Notes under the pieces: generated by a model | The model's database searches: none | The model's input: the letters and a program-made list of their open reading frames with translations, nothing else | Told to the model about the DNA's origin: nothing | Program-made: the position numbers and the translations under genes | NCBI GenBank assembly: GCA_035946625.1 | Contig: DASYZE010000060.1 | Coordinates: forward strand, 1 to 64,000 | Length of the DNA: 64,000 nucleotides | Origin: DASYXZ01 sp035946625 | GTDB lineage: Bacteria; Acidobacteriota; Terriglobia; UBA7540 | Direction: 5' to 3' | In this document: positions 53,481 to 63,097 of the stretch, one piece after another | Position numbering within the stretch: the stretch's first letter is position 1 | Layout: each line of letters opens with the position of its first letter

Positions 53481-56400
53481 ATGTCGAAAGCTAAGTCAAG
53501 ATTTATCGCCTGCATGGGAATGCTTATGTTTTTGGGCTTCTGCCACGTTGTGACGGCAAGGGCGTCTGACGCCGCGACCACAACCACAGAAAAGCCGCAC
53601 GACATTATGGAAAACATCAAATTCCGCAACCTCGGCCCCGCAGTGGGTGGCGGGCGCGTGAGCGCGGTGGTAGGAGTGCCGGGCCAGCCCAACCTTTATT
53701 ATGCGGGTGCCGCGGCGGGCGGAGTTTTTAAAACCGTGGACGGTGGACTTTCCTGGAAGCCGATCTTTGAAAAGGAGCCGGTCGCATCCATTGGAGCCAT
53801 CGCCCTTGCGCCCTCTAATCCCAATTTGATCTGGGTGGGGACGGGCGAAGCGAATATCCGCAACGACGTGGTCACCGGCCACGGCGTTTATTTCTCACCC
53901 GATGCGGGCGCCAATTGGAAGTTCATGGGTTTGGGCGACGTGGGGCAAATCTCCAGCGTCATTATCAACCCCGCCAATCCCGACATTGTTTTTGTAGGCG
54001 CTCTGGGCCACGCCTGGGCACCCAATCCGGACCGCGGTGTGTATCGCACCACCGACGGCGGCAAAACATGGCAGAAAGTTCTGTTTGTCGACGACAAAAC
54101 AGGCGTAAGCGACATGATTATGGATCCCGGCAACCCGATGGTGCTTTTTGCGGGCATGTGGCAGGTGCAGCGATTCCCCTGGACGCTGGTGAGCGGCGGG
54201 CCGTCCAGCGGCATTTACCGGTCCACCGACGGCGGAAGCACCTGGAAAAAATTGACCGAAGGATTGCCTGAAGGTGTGGTGGGCCGCATCGGCCTGGCTG
54301 CAGCGCCAAGCAACCCCAACCATATCTACGCGCTGGTGGAAGCCAAGAAGGGCAGGCTTTGGGATTCGAATGATCTCGGCGACCACTGGAAGCAGGTCAG
54401 CGACAATCACATGCTTACCGTCCGGGGATTTTATTTCTCCCATCTGTTTGTGGCTCCGAATAATGAAGATAAAATCTATTTCCTGTCCTTCTTGATCGCT
54501 GAGTCCACTGATGGCGGGAGGACCGCGCATCCGATCAGCCGTGGGGTCCACCCCGACCATCACGCCTTGTGGATCGATCCGCAAAACCCCAATCGCCTGA
54601 TCGAAGGTAACGACGGCGGGGTTTATGTTTCTTCCGATGCCGGGCAACACTGGCGCTATCTGGACAATTTGCCCATCGAGCAGTTTTATGCCGTAGCCGC
54701 GGACGACCATACGCCCTACAACCTCTGCGGCGGATTGCAGGACAATAATGCCTGGTGCGGTCCCTCCAACAGCCTGGGCTTTGGCGGGATTACCGGTTTT
54801 GATTGGATGACCGTGGCAGGCGGGGACGGTGAATACGCGGTACCTGCTGCAGGCCCATCCAATATGGTTTACGCCGACTCGCAAAACGGCAGCATCGCCC
54901 AACTCAACACGGAGACGGGATTGGCACACCGCATCCGTCCCTATCTCAACGGGGTGGAGGAATTCGCACTCTCCGACCTGAAATACCGGTTCAATTGGAC
55001 CTCGCCCATCGCAGTTTCCCGAACCGACCCGAATGAAGTCTACCTGGGAGGCAATGTTCTTTTTCAATCCACGGACGGCGGGACCCACTGGAATGTGATC
55101 AGTCCCGATCTGACGCGAAACGACAAGAGCAAACAGGCCCTCCCGGGCGGGCCGATCGAATACGATATCAGCGGAGCTGAAACGTATGACACGATCCTTT
55201 CCATGTCCATATCTCCGAACGATCCCAAAGTCATCTGGGTGGGTACGGACGACGGCCTGGTCCAGGTCACCCGGGACGGAGGCCAGCACTGGACCAACGT
55301 GACCGCCAACCTACCCGAACTCCCGGAATGGGGACGAATCCAGCAAATCGACGCTGGACCGTCTTCCGCCGGAACGTGTTACGTGGCCGTGGACTTCCAC
55401 GAGACGGATAACAACCACGCCTACGTTTTCAAAACCCATGACTATGGGCAAACCTGGACGGCCATCTCCAAAGGCTTGCCCGACGACGAGCCTGCGCGCG
55501 TGGTCCGCGAGGACCCGAACCACCGCGGCTTTCTGGTGGTGGGCACCGACACCGGGCTCTTCTACTCTGCCAACGACGGCGATGATTGGAAGCCGTTAAA
55601 AAGCAATTTCCCCACCGTGCCTGTTTACGACTTGCAATTTATCAAGAGCACGCACGACCTGGTGGTGGCCACCCATGGCCGCGGCCTGTTTGTGATGGAC
55701 AACATTACTCCGCTCGAAGAACTGACACCTCAGATTGCCTCCGAAGATTTTCACTTGTTCCCCATCCAGACCGCGCATCGGTGGCACACCTGGAATAAAC
55801 ACGGCTTCAGCTCGGGTGGATACGTTGCGCCCAATCCGCCCCCAGGCGCGAGCATTGATTATTACTTGAAGTCGGAGATCAAAGTGAAGCCCGGGGCACC
55901 GGGGGCAGAGCCAGGGGGGAGAGGTCCGGGAAGGCCGGGCCAGGGACCGGTTAAGATAACGATCACAGACGCTGACGGCAAACTGGTGAACACCTTACAC
56001 GCCCCTGCCAAGCAGGGCTTCAATCGCTTTTCCTGGCGCTTGGACTACGAAGGTCCCACCAAGCTCGCGTTCCTCCCGGTTAACCCGCAGGCGGCGGAGA
56101 ACCCATTCTTCAACCGTAACGCCGGGCCGCCCGTTACTCCCGGGACTTACAAAGTGACGGTCACGGTCAAAGGTCAGAGTCAGACGCAGACCGTCGAAGT
56201 GGAAGCCGATCCACGCTTCCATGTGGACAAATCCGTCTTTGAGGCTCAAACCAAGGCGGGCCTTGAGGTGCGCGATGAAGTTTCCGCGCTGAACCGGGCG
56301 CTGAATCGCATGGAGAGCTTGCACGCACAAGTGGGCGCAATGGAGAAAGTTCTGCAATCGAGCGGCGAGGGCAGTGAAGAAGTCGTTCCGGCTTCCTACC

Positions 56401-56804
56401 GCCCTGTGCTTCAACAGGCCCGCGCACTGGACAAGAAGCTGAGGAAAATCGAAGAGGACGTTTACAACACAGAGATTCAGCCCGCGGGCGAGGACGACAT
56501 TCACTATCTTGCCCGCTTCCATGACCGTCTGACAGGGATATCGCGCGGGATGTTCATGAACTACGACCAGCCACCGAGCGAGCTCATTGTGGATGAAATG
56601 GCTTCGCTGCGGAAGGAACTCGATACGCATTTGCAGGCGTTCAATGATTTCCTCAAGACGGACGTGACCGCCTTCAATAAAATGGCGCTGGAAAAGGGCG
56701 CTAACACGCTCTTCGCCGGAGACACGATCGAGATCAAAGGTGAAAAAAATGAGGCGGCCGGCGCCGCTCAAACGGGAGGCGGAGGCGGCTCTAGCCCCAG
56801 GTGA
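53481..56804 (+). CDS. Secreted VPS10/BNR-repeat beta-propeller protein
   Basis: An 1107-residue exported protein (signal about 8-28, cleavage near ARAS-D). It contains many sialidase-type BNR/Asp-box units (VFKTVDGGLSWKP, VYRTTDGGKTWQK, IYRSTDGGSTWKK, VQVTRDGGQHWTN), arranged as two propellers as in sortilin/VPS10-type glycosyl-hydrolase-like proteins. A beta-sandwich follows at about 800-900 and a helical segment at about 915-1075. Such proteins are abundant in Acidobacteriota and are annotated as glycosyl hydrolases, but no catalytic residues can be assigned. It may bind or process peptides or glycans at the surface. The C-terminus is Gly-rich. Confidence 0.85.
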   Translation: MSKAKSRFIACMGMLMFLGFCHVVTARASDAATTTTEKPHDIMENIKFRNLGPAVGGGRVSAVVGVPGQPNLYYAGAAAGGVFKTVDGGLSWKPIFEKEPVASIGAIALAPSNPNLIWVGTGEANIRNDVVTGHGVYFSPDAGANWKFMGLGDVGQISSVIINPANPDIVFVGALGHAWAPNPDRGVYRTTDGGKTWQKVLFVDDKTGVSDMIMDPGNPMVLFAGMWQVQRFPWTLVSGGPSSGIYRSTDGGSTWKKLTEGLPEGVVGRIGLAAAPSNPNHIYALVEAKKGRLWDSNDLGDHWKQVSDNHMLTVRGFYFSHLFVAPNNEDKIYFLSFLIAESTDGGRTAHPISRGVHPDHHALWIDPQNPNRLIEGNDGGVYVSSDAGQHWRYLDNLPIEQFYAVAADDHTPYNLCGGLQDNNAWCGPSNSLGFGGITGFDWMTVAGGDGEYAVPAAGPSNMVYADSQNGSIAQLNTETGLAHRIRPYLNGVEEFALSDLKYRFNWTSPIAVSRTDPNEVYLGGNVLFQSTDGGTHWNVISPDLTRNDKSKQALPGGPIEYDISGAETYDTILSMSISPNDPKVIWVGTDDGLVQVTRDGGQHWTNVTANLPELPEWGRIQQIDAGPSSAGTCYVAVDFHETDNNHAYVFKTHDYGQTWTAISKGLPDDEPARVVREDPNHRGFLVVGTDTGLFYSANDGDDWKPLKSNFPTVPVYDLQFIKSTHDLVVATHGRGLFVMDNITPLEELTPQIASEDFHLFPIQTAHRWHTWNKHGFSSGGYVAPNPPPGASIDYYLKSEIKVKPGAPGAEPGGRGPGRPGQGPVKITITDADGKLVNTLHAPAKQGFNRFSWRLDYEGPTKLAFLPVNPQAAENPFFNRNAGPPVTPGTYKVTVTVKGQSQTQTVEVEADPRFHVDKSVFEAQTKAGLEVRDEVSALNRALNRMESLHAQVGAMEKVLQSSGEGSEEVVPASYRPVLQQARALDKKLRKIEEDVYNTEIQPAGEDDIHYLARFHDRLTGISRGMFMNYDQPPSELIVDEMASLRKELDTHLQAFNDFLKTDVTAFNKMALEKGANTLFAGDTIEIKGEKNEAAGAAQTGGGGGSSPR

Positions 56805-56863
56805 GAAAAGACAGGGGGAACCCGACAATTCGGTCCGCGACTGCCAACAGTTTTAGTTGAACC

Positions 56864-57388
56864 ATGCTGATTCTCGACGTCGGTTGCGGAAAGAAAAAAC
56901 TGGACCTGCGCGCCATTGGCCTGGATCGCCAACCGGGGTCTTCGGCGGACATTTTGTGCGAACTGGCGCACTTCCCCTGGCCGATTCGGGATGGGTGCGC
57001 GGACAGGATTTTTCTCTCCCACTTTCTCGAACATCAGCATGACATCTTTCGCGCCATGGCGGAGGTGCATCGAATTGCGAAGCCCGGCGCCGAGGTGTTG
57101 ATTGTGACGCCCCACTACACTTCTCCCGATTCTTATACCGACCCCACGCATCTCTTCCATCTTGGATTTCACAGCTTTGATTATTTCGAACGTGAAAGTT
57201 TTCAGGATTTCACCTATCACGCCGGAGGTTTTCGAATCATCGAGCGCCGGTTAACGTTTGGGGGCAATTTCCTGCTCGATAACCTGGGGCGAGCGTTCGC
57301 GGGCATTTCAATTGACTTTTACGAAAAGCATCTGGCCTGGACTTTTCCGGCGCGCAACCTTTTTTGCCGCCTCTCAGTGTTGAAATAG
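56864..57388 (+). CDS. SAM-dependent class I methyltransferase
   Basis: A 174-residue Methyltransf_11-type protein. The SAM motif I is LILDVGCGKKK at the N-terminus (D5, G7, G9), the motif II acid is in AIGLDRQPG and the motif IV/V region is DRIFLSHFLEH followed by AEVLIVTPHY. The substrate is not evident; TPHYTSPDSYTDPTHLFHLG is a variant often seen in methyltransferases of cell-surface glycan loci. It lies 59 bases after the propeller gene and 43 bases before the MrfB-like gene, possibly one transcription unit. Confidence 0.85.
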   Translation: MLILDVGCGKKKLDLRAIGLDRQPGSSADILCELAHFPWPIRDGCADRIFLSHFLEHQHDIFRAMAEVHRIAKPGAEVLIVTPHYTSPDSYTDPTHLFHLGFHSFDYFERESFQDFTYHAGGFRIIERRLTFGGNFLLDNLGRAFAGISIDFYEKHLAWTFPARNLFCRLSVLK

Positions 57389-57431
57389 CCCGTGCTCGCG
57401 ATTAGGGGCCGGCAGCGGGCGGATTGAACCC

Positions 57432-58841
57432 ATGAATCTGGAACAAAAACTCGCCCAGCTTAAGAAAGCCACCCACAAGAGCGGCGGCGAAACGGAACTC
57501 GAACGCCAGCTTGAATTTTTGCGACGGGTGGGCACCAAAGTGAAGAATCCCGGGACCGCACAACAGGGCGCGCCGCTCCCGGCCCAACGCGTGCCCGAAG
57601 GGATTGAGGCGTATGTGGACGGTCGGGTTGAACAAAACTCACGGGGCGAGTTTTTTCTTGCGCGCCAGGCGCTCCCCTTCGGAAGGCCTTACGGCAAACT
57701 CCGCATCGGGGACCTCTCGACACGAGATTTGCAGACTCTCAATATGTTTTTGGCTGGCGCCACCCTGCCCGAAGCTTCCCGCCTGATATTTCTGGATACC
57801 GAGACCACCGGCCTTGCGGGCGGAACGGGAACTTGCGCCTTCCTGATCGGCCTGGGTGCGGTGGATGGCACTCAATTTGTGGTTCGCCAATTCTTCCTCC
57901 GGGATTATCCCGAAGAGGCGGCCATGCTCGATGCGCTCGCCGAAACACTTGAACCTTTTGACGGCATCGTCACTTTCAACGGCAAAACGTTTGATCTCCC
58001 CCTGCTCGAAACGCGCTATGCGCTGGCCCGGATGATATCCCCCTTCGCCCGCCTGCTCCATTTGGATCTGCTCCACCCCGCGCGACGACTGTGGAAGCTT
58101 CGCCTGGCAAGCTGCAAGCTTGGGCACCTGGAGAGCGAAGTGCTGGGTGTCCACCGTGAAGGTGACGTGGACGGGTCGGAAATTCCCGGGATTTATTTTG
58201 ATTACTTGCGCACCGGCAACGCCCGCGGGCTGCAACCGGTCTTTTATCACAACGCGCTGGATATTATTTCGCTGGCCGGCCTGACGGTGGAAATGGCGGA
58301 CGTGATCGGCGCTCATGTTCCGGCGGCTCAGATCACACCACGTACGCGAAGTTTGGCGATGACCTCAAGTATCGACCTCTTTAGTCTCAGTCGAATTTTC
58401 GAACGCTCCGGCGCCCGGGACCTTTCGCTTTCCACTTGCCAGCAGGCGCTGGAGGCAGGGCTTCCGCAGCCCATCGAGACGCAGGCGTTGTGGCAACTGG
58501 CCACACAATACAAGCGGCGCGGGGAGTACGAACGAGCGCTTGAAATATGGTTTGAGGTCACGCAGCGGGAGGGGCCGCTCGCGCTTCGTGCCTTGCAGGA
58601 GCTTGCCATTCATTACGAGCATCGGAAGCGCGACGCGGAAACGGCCCTGGATTACACGGTGCGCGCCTTGGGACGATTGAATTCCGCACCTGTCGGCACC
58701 CTGCAAAAACAATTTTCCCACCGCATGAAAAGACTGCGGACCAAGGTCGGAAGGGGCAAAAAGACGCCCGGAAATGGAAGCGGTCAGAAGGGCGGGACGC
58801 CGCGTAACTTTAATCCCTTGCAGCAAAAATCATTCGTCTGA
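57432..58841 (+). CDS. MrfB/YprB-type DEDDh exonuclease
   Basis: A 469-residue protein with an RNase H-like exonuclease domain at about 115-300: D122-x-E124 in LDTETTGLAGG, TFNGKTFDLP (second Asp region) and HNALD near residue 273 as the final His-Asp motif. A TPR-like helical region follows at about 330-430 (LSTCQQALEAGLPQ, YKRRGEYERALEIW). This order, nuclease then TPR, is that of Bacillus subtilis MrfB, which works with the MrfA helicase in mitomycin C repair. Here the helicase gene is about 4.1 kb upstream rather than adjacent. The last codons overlap the convergent gene by 12 bases. Confidence 0.86.
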   Translation: MNLEQKLAQLKKATHKSGGETELERQLEFLRRVGTKVKNPGTAQQGAPLPAQRVPEGIEAYVDGRVEQNSRGEFFLARQALPFGRPYGKLRIGDLSTRDLQTLNMFLAGATLPEASRLIFLDTETTGLAGGTGTCAFLIGLGAVDGTQFVVRQFFLRDYPEEAAMLDALAETLEPFDGIVTFNGKTFDLPLLETRYALARMISPFARLLHLDLLHPARRLWKLRLASCKLGHLESEVLGVHREGDVDGSEIPGIYFDYLRTGNARGLQPVFYHNALDIISLAGLTVEMADVIGAHVPAAQITPRTRSLAMTSSIDLFSLSRIFERSGARDLSLSTCQQALEAGLPQPIETQALWQLATQYKRRGEYERALEIWFEVTQREGPLALRALQELAIHYEHRKRDAETALDYTVRALGRLNSAPVGTLQKQFSHRMKRLRTKVGRGKKTPGNGSGQKGGTPRNFNPLQQKSFV

Positions 58842-59345
58842 TATTTCGTCGGCGGAAAGCGACTTGAGAACCACTTGCTTTCGCTCCACGCTCTCCTCGC
58901 CCGTGTCCCCATTCACCGTGATGATTTGCAGCTCCCCAACCAGGCGAAGGTAATCCGCGTCTTTCTCCTCGTGCCCCGAGCCGCGCACGATGGCGCCGCT
59001 GAATCGATAATATTTTCGGTGAATCTCTTCGGTTTTGAACTCCACATGGTCTTCTTTGCGGGTGCCAATGGTGAGCGAGTAACTGAGAACGGTGTCGGAC
59101 TCATCGGCATTCTGGTACGCGTCAATCTGGCCTTTCAGCCTACCCTCTTCTTCATGAATCAGGAGGGTATCGTCGGGCCCCAGAAAATGAAACTCTGTAT
59201 TGATTTCGTCGATGGCGGATTTCGATAGCGCCGCCCTTGGGGCACTCGTCGCGTAAAAAGCGAAGGGGAGAAGGAAATACAGCAGCACACTTTTCCACTT
59301 TACCGCCCCTCGGCTAAATTTTCGATGTGGCATTTGAGAGATCAT
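58830..59345 (-). CDS. Unknown exported protein
   Basis: A 171-residue protein with an N-terminal hydrophobic signal (about 17-33, VLLYFLLPFAFYATSAP) and a beta-rich mature part (EFHFLGPDDTLLIHEEEGRLKGQID, DHVEFKTEEIHRKYYRFSG, ELQIITVNGDTGEE). It looks like a small periplasmic or lipoprotein-like domain, but no lipobox cysteine is present. I do not recognise it. Either ATG 59345 or ATG 59333 (MPHRKFS) may be the start. It overlaps the end of the MrfB-like gene tail to tail. Confidence 0.6.
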   Translation of the reverse strand: MISQMPHRKFSRGAVKWKSVLLYFLLPFAFYATSAPRAALSKSAIDEINTEFHFLGPDDTLLIHEEEGRLKGQIDAYQNADESDTVLSYSLTIGTRKEDHVEFKTEEIHRKYYRFSGAIVRGSGHEEKDADYLRLVGELQIITVNGDTGEESVERKQVVLKSLSADEISDE

Positions 59346-59560
59346 AAATTGTGTAAAATCGATTCACTTTATCCGAACGTTCCGTGCTTTCGCGCCTTTT
59401 ACTCCCTTTTCAACGGTCAATCGCACGTTGACCCGTCAGGGTAAGTTTATCCTCCCCGGCCCCGCCGGGCAAGCGCGCTCCTGCGCGGATATCCGTGGCT
59501 TGACACAGCTCGCCATTTCGGACAGCATCTCACAGCAGTCTTAGTGGGGGGGCGCGAGTT

Positions 59561-60307
59561 GTGAACCCAAGAAATAACCGCTGGTGCTTTGCCATCACTT
59601 GGGCCCTGTCAATCACGGCCTTCCACGGACAAACCATGAATCTTCACAACCCCTATTTGAGCAGCGTTGCAATTATTTCAGGCTTTTCCCGCAAGGACTT
59701 TGTGCCGGATGGCGATTTGAAAAAGAAGGCCTGGGTAAAAGCAAAGTGGATTCGATTTGACCACGACATGTCGGGCCGGCTCCATTACCCGGAGGCTGAT
59801 ACGCGGGTGGCTGCCCTGTGGACGGAAAAATTCGTTTACTTTGCATTCAAATGCAAATATTCGGCTCTTAATGTTTATGAGGGCGAGGACGCTTCCAAAG
59901 AGCGGTGGGAGCTTTGGAATCGCGACGTGGCGGAGGTTTTCATCAATTCCCAGCCCGAGCGCGTGAGCCATTACTATGAGTTTGAAGTTGCACCCAACAA
60001 TCAGTGGATTGACCTGGAAATCGACAAAACAAAAACACCGTTTAACGATGCGTCCTGGGATTCGCATTTCGATCACGCCGCCCGCGTTGACTCAAAGAAG
60101 CACGTTTGGATTTGCGAGATGCGAATCCCGGTCACATCAATGGGCGTTTCCGCCATGCAACCCAACATGGAATGGCGCCTCAATTTCTACCGGGCGGACG
60201 GATTGGGCGACGATACCCAACGCCGCTTCATGGCCTGGAGTATAATTCCGGAAGGAAATTCTTTTCACCAACCGGCGTACTTTGGCATCATCAAATTTTT
60301 GAAATGA
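59561..60307 (+). CDS. Exported CBM9-like carbohydrate-binding protein
   Basis: A 248-residue protein from GTG 59561 with a short signal (CFAITWALSITAFHGQ). The mature part resembles family 9-like carbohydrate-binding domains: PDGDLKKKAWVKAKWIRF, ADTRVAALWTEKFVYFAFKCKYS, WELWNRDVAEVFINSQPE, and YEFEVAPNNQWIDLEID, a beta-sandwich seen on extracellular glycan-binding proteins. No catalytic domain is fused. Stand-alone members of this type are common near sugar-degradation genes, though here the neighbours are pheA and an unknown gene. Confidence 0.75.
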   Translation: MNPRNNRWCFAITWALSITAFHGQTMNLHNPYLSSVAIISGFSRKDFVPDGDLKKKAWVKAKWIRFDHDMSGRLHYPEADTRVAALWTEKFVYFAFKCKYSALNVYEGEDASKERWELWNRDVAEVFINSQPERVSHYYEFEVAPNNQWIDLEIDKTKTPFNDASWDSHFDHAARVDSKKHVWICEMRIPVTSMGVSAMQPNMEWRLNFYRADGLGDDTQRRFMAWSIIPEGNSFHQPAYFGIIKFLK

Positions 60308-60376
60308 CGGTTATTGAAGGCAGGGATTGTTTTGCCGCAGAATTGAGCCTCAAAACAGCGTTGCCAGCCTGGCGTT

Positions 60377-61204
60377 TCACTTTTCTGCCCGTTTGTAGCA
60401 GCCCAGCACTCGCATGAACTTCGTGACTTCGCCAAGGTGGGCGAGCGCCCTGCGGCAACGATCCTCTTTAACGCTGCCGAGGAAATCCAGATAGAAAAAG
60501 TATTCCCAAGGCCGCCCTCGCAAGGGCCGCGACTCCATTTTGGTTAAATCGATCTCGCGCAGGGCAAAAACACTGAGGCATTTGTAGAGGGCCCCGGGGA
60601 CATTGCGAGTGGAAAAAACTATCGAAACCTTGTTGGCGCCCGCAGGCACAGCGCGAGTCTTGGAAAGCAAAAGAAACCGGGTGAAATTTTCGCGATGATC
60701 TTCAAGGTGAGTCTTGAGAATTCGAGCTTGATAGACCGTGGCAGCCGTCCGGCTGGCGATGGCGGCGGCCCCCGGGATCCTTTTTTCCGCCAACATCTTG
60801 ACGCTCCCCGCCGTGTCATAGAATGGAATCTTCTCCACCCGCGCATGCTGTGTAAAGAACCGGCCGCATTGCGCGAGAGCGACCGGGTGTGAATAAACCT
60901 GACTCACGCCGGCGAGGGTGGTGCCGGGAAAAGCGATCAGGTTGTGCACGATCCGGAGACTGGCTTCGGCAATGATGTGCAGCTGATTCTCAAGCAGCAG
61001 GTCGTAATTTTCATAGACCGACCCGGCCAAAGTATTTTCGATCGGCACCAGACACAGCCGCGCCGCGCCTTTGGCCACGCTCTCGAAAGTCGCGGAAAAA
61101 GTTTCCCTGGGCAGGACGCGAATTTGACGGCCCAGGAGTTTGTAAGCCGCCTCTTCGCTGAACGAACCACGCTCGCCCTGAAATGCCACCGCGGTGTTGA
61201 CCAT
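60377..61204 (-). CDS. pheA: Prephenate dehydratase
   Basis: A 275-residue enzyme converting prephenate to phenylpyruvate for phenylalanine synthesis. The N-terminal FQGERGSFSEEAA, PIENTLAGSV and the catalytic ENFTRFLLL (Thr-Arg-Phe) are present, followed by an ACT regulatory domain with the phenylalanine-binding ESRP (MESRPLRGRPWEYFFYLD). There is no chorismate mutase domain, so it is the monofunctional form. The start is ATG 61204 behind GAGGAATC; an ATG at 61246 has no ribosome site. Confidence 0.93.
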   Translation of the reverse strand: MVNTAVAFQGERGSFSEEAAYKLLGRQIRVLPRETFSATFESVAKGAARLCLVPIENTLAGSVYENYDLLLENQLHIIAEASLRIVHNLIAFPGTTLAGVSQVYSHPVALAQCGRFFTQHARVEKIPFYDTAGSVKMLAEKRIPGAAAIASRTAATVYQARILKTHLEDHRENFTRFLLLSKTRAVPAGANKVSIVFSTRNVPGALYKCLSVFALREIDLTKMESRPLRGRPWEYFFYLDFLGSVKEDRCRRALAHLGEVTKFMRVLGCYKRAEK

Positions 61205-61301
61205 GGGATCTGATTCCTCAATCACGAAAAATGCAAGAGCGTCCATCGATTCGGCGTAAAATTGGAGAACGATGAATTAGACGCTCAAGGGCCCGCACCA
61301 C

Positions 61302-61898
61302 TTACGCCGAACCGAGGAGCCCTCGAAAAAAGAAATCGGCGTAGGTCTGTGCGAGTTCCGTCTGTTTGACCGGACCTTCCGGTTGGTACCACTGATACAG
61401 CCAGTTGATGATGCCCAGCAGAGCAAATGCGGCGGTGCGCGGTGGGAGCAACGACTTGCCCTCCTTCTGCGCCTGGACTTGGGAGATGAGGTTTTCAAGA
61501 TAGTGGATATACTCCCTCTTTCTAGCATTGATCTTTTTGTGGAGCGCTCCCTTAAGGGACCGATTTTCGTGGAGGATGACGGTGATCTCCTGGTCGCGGG
61601 CTCGTACAATCAAATCAATGTGGCCGATGATCGTTTGTCGCAGCTTTTCCCGGGGGTCTGCAATGTTTTTTACTTTCTCCAGAACCGTCTCCTGCAAAAT
61701 ATCCATTCCATAATTCATGATTTCAAACAAAAGATGGTCCTTACTTCCGATGTGATGATACAGCCCCGCCTTGGTGAGGCCGACGGCGGTGGCGATTTCC
61801 TGCATCGACGCCCCGTCGTACCCTTTTTCGTAAAACACACGCGCGGCGATGCGGCAAATCTGGCGGAGCCTTTGCTTGGTGTCCTCAGTGTGGGCCAT
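61302..61898 (-). CDS. TetR/AcrR family transcriptional regulator
   Basis: A 198-residue repressor. The N-terminal helix-turn-helix is AARVFYEKGYDGASMQEIATAVGLTKAGLYHHIGSKD (in part: ASMQEIATAVGLTKAGLYHH), the typical TetR DNA-binding domain; a ligand-binding helical domain follows. The length and the KxGLYHHIGSKDHLLFEI stretch resemble regulators of fatty-acid or acyl-CoA metabolism (KstR2/FadR-like), but the ligand is unknown. I use ATG 61898 (MAHTEDTKQR). Its operator cannot be identified; it lies upstream of pheA on the same strand but 97 bases away. Confidence 0.9.
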   Translation of the reverse strand: MAHTEDTKQRLRQICRIAARVFYEKGYDGASMQEIATAVGLTKAGLYHHIGSKDHLLFEIMNYGMDILQETVLEKVKNIADPREKLRQTIIGHIDLIVRARDQEITVILHENRSLKGALHKKINARKREYIHYLENLISQVQAQKEGKSLLPPRTAAFALLGIINWLYQWYQPEGPVKQTELAQTYADFFFRGLLGSA

Positions 61899-62499
61899 AC
61901 CGGGAAAACCCGAACAGTCGTTCGTCCGGCAGTGTATCACAAGGGCCTGACGACAAAAAGCAGAAGGCAGCGGGCCCGTGATGGACGGAACCGCGATCAA
62001 GAACCAGGTGTCAAGGCGCGCCCCGGTCATGTTGCAAGGTACAGGGTCTGTCGACTTTGACAAGGCAGGGCCACTTTTATTTTCCTTTTTCGCACCCCTG
62101 CTTTGCAGGAAAGAAAGCACGCCTTGGAGGCAGAGTTGCCTTCACTGACGAGGAGGGCACCCACGATGGCCTGAGGTGTGTGGAGCTGCTTTGGATGGCG
62201 GATTTCCCTGCTGTCAACGCCTGCCCGCTCTAGCCTGGGCCAAAGGTGAAGCGGAGAAGGGCGATTCGATCCCAAAATGTCTATTTAAGCCGAAGTATCT
62301 GGGGCTCCGCCAAAATGGGCGTCAATTCACCCGTCCCGAGGTTCTGTATTTTGATTTTTATGGGAAACATTTATTTTATGTTATAGTAATCTGACCTTTG
62401 CAAGGCATCAACTACTCGGAATAGTAACCGGCTTGCTACCCTAGATCACCGTGCAAGCTTCATTCCAGGGTCTTGCTTGAAATCGGGAAGAAGGAGAAA
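61899..62499. other. 601-bp gap before the rmlC-like gene
   Basis: No gene is supported on either strand. The segment 62340-62395 is strongly A+T-rich (for example TTTATTTTATGTTATAG) in contrast with the surroundings and probably contains the promoter of the downstream nucleotide-sugar genes, but I cannot assign -35 and -10 boxes with normal spacing. Confidence 0.45.
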
Positions 62500-63075
62500 A
62501 TGGAGGTTCGCATCGAATCGACCCACTCCAGTGATGTTGTCGTTCTGTTGCGTTAATTTTTCCAGGACTCGCGTGGGTGCTTCACAGAAATATTTTGCGT
62601 GGATAAGTTCCCAAGGTTGAACATGCCGCGCGATTTTGTTCAGATAAATCAGTCAGATTCAAGGAAGAATGTCATCCACGCGCTGCACTTCCAATGGGAT
62701 CCGCCCATGGGCAAATTGATGAGGGTGGTGCGCGAGACCGAATTTTTGATGGCGGTCGATCTCCGCAGAGGTTCGCCCACGGTGAGGAAATGGTTCGGGA
62801 CAGAAGTGTCAGGTGTGAACGGCAAACGGGTTTGGGCGCCGGAGAGCTTTGCCAGGGGGTTTTGCGCCCTTTGCGATTTCGCGATTGTTGAATATCAATG
62901 CACAGGCATTTACCGTGGCCAAGGTGAGGCGGCCATTCGTTGGAATGATCCCGCCATAGGAGTTGAGTGGCCGGTTGCCGATCCGTTGGTATCAGAAAAG
63001 GACCAAAACGCACATACCCTTGCAGACTGGCTGGCTTCATCCCATTCGGAACAATTCAAGTTTCCAACTACCTAA
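62500..63075 (+). pseudogene. rmlC: dTDP-4-dehydrorhamnose 3,5-epimerase-like gene with an in-frame stop
   Basis: ATG 62500 follows AAGGAG and starts MEVRIESTHSSDVVVLLR. TAA at 62554-62556 interrupts, and the same frame continues FFQDSRGCFTEIFCVDKF, then FVQINQSDSRKNVIHALHFQ (active-site His), GKLMRVV, AVDLRRGSPTVRKW and WAPESFARGFCAL, all typical of RmlC. The full length would be 191 residues, normal for the family, so only one codon is wrong. A GTG at 62599 could start a shortened 158-residue protein lacking the conserved first strands and the DSRG motif. The gene would make dTDP-L-rhamnose or a related sugar. It is followed 22 bases later by an epimerase. Confidence 0.75.
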
Positions 63076-63097
63076 GGTAATGAAGGAGGACTTTTCA

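Noticed and set aside
53895..55289. Long minus-strand frame (464 codons) opposite the VPS10 protein gene
   Set aside because: The plus strand encodes clear BNR repeats throughout; the reverse frame has no motifs and no ribosome site.
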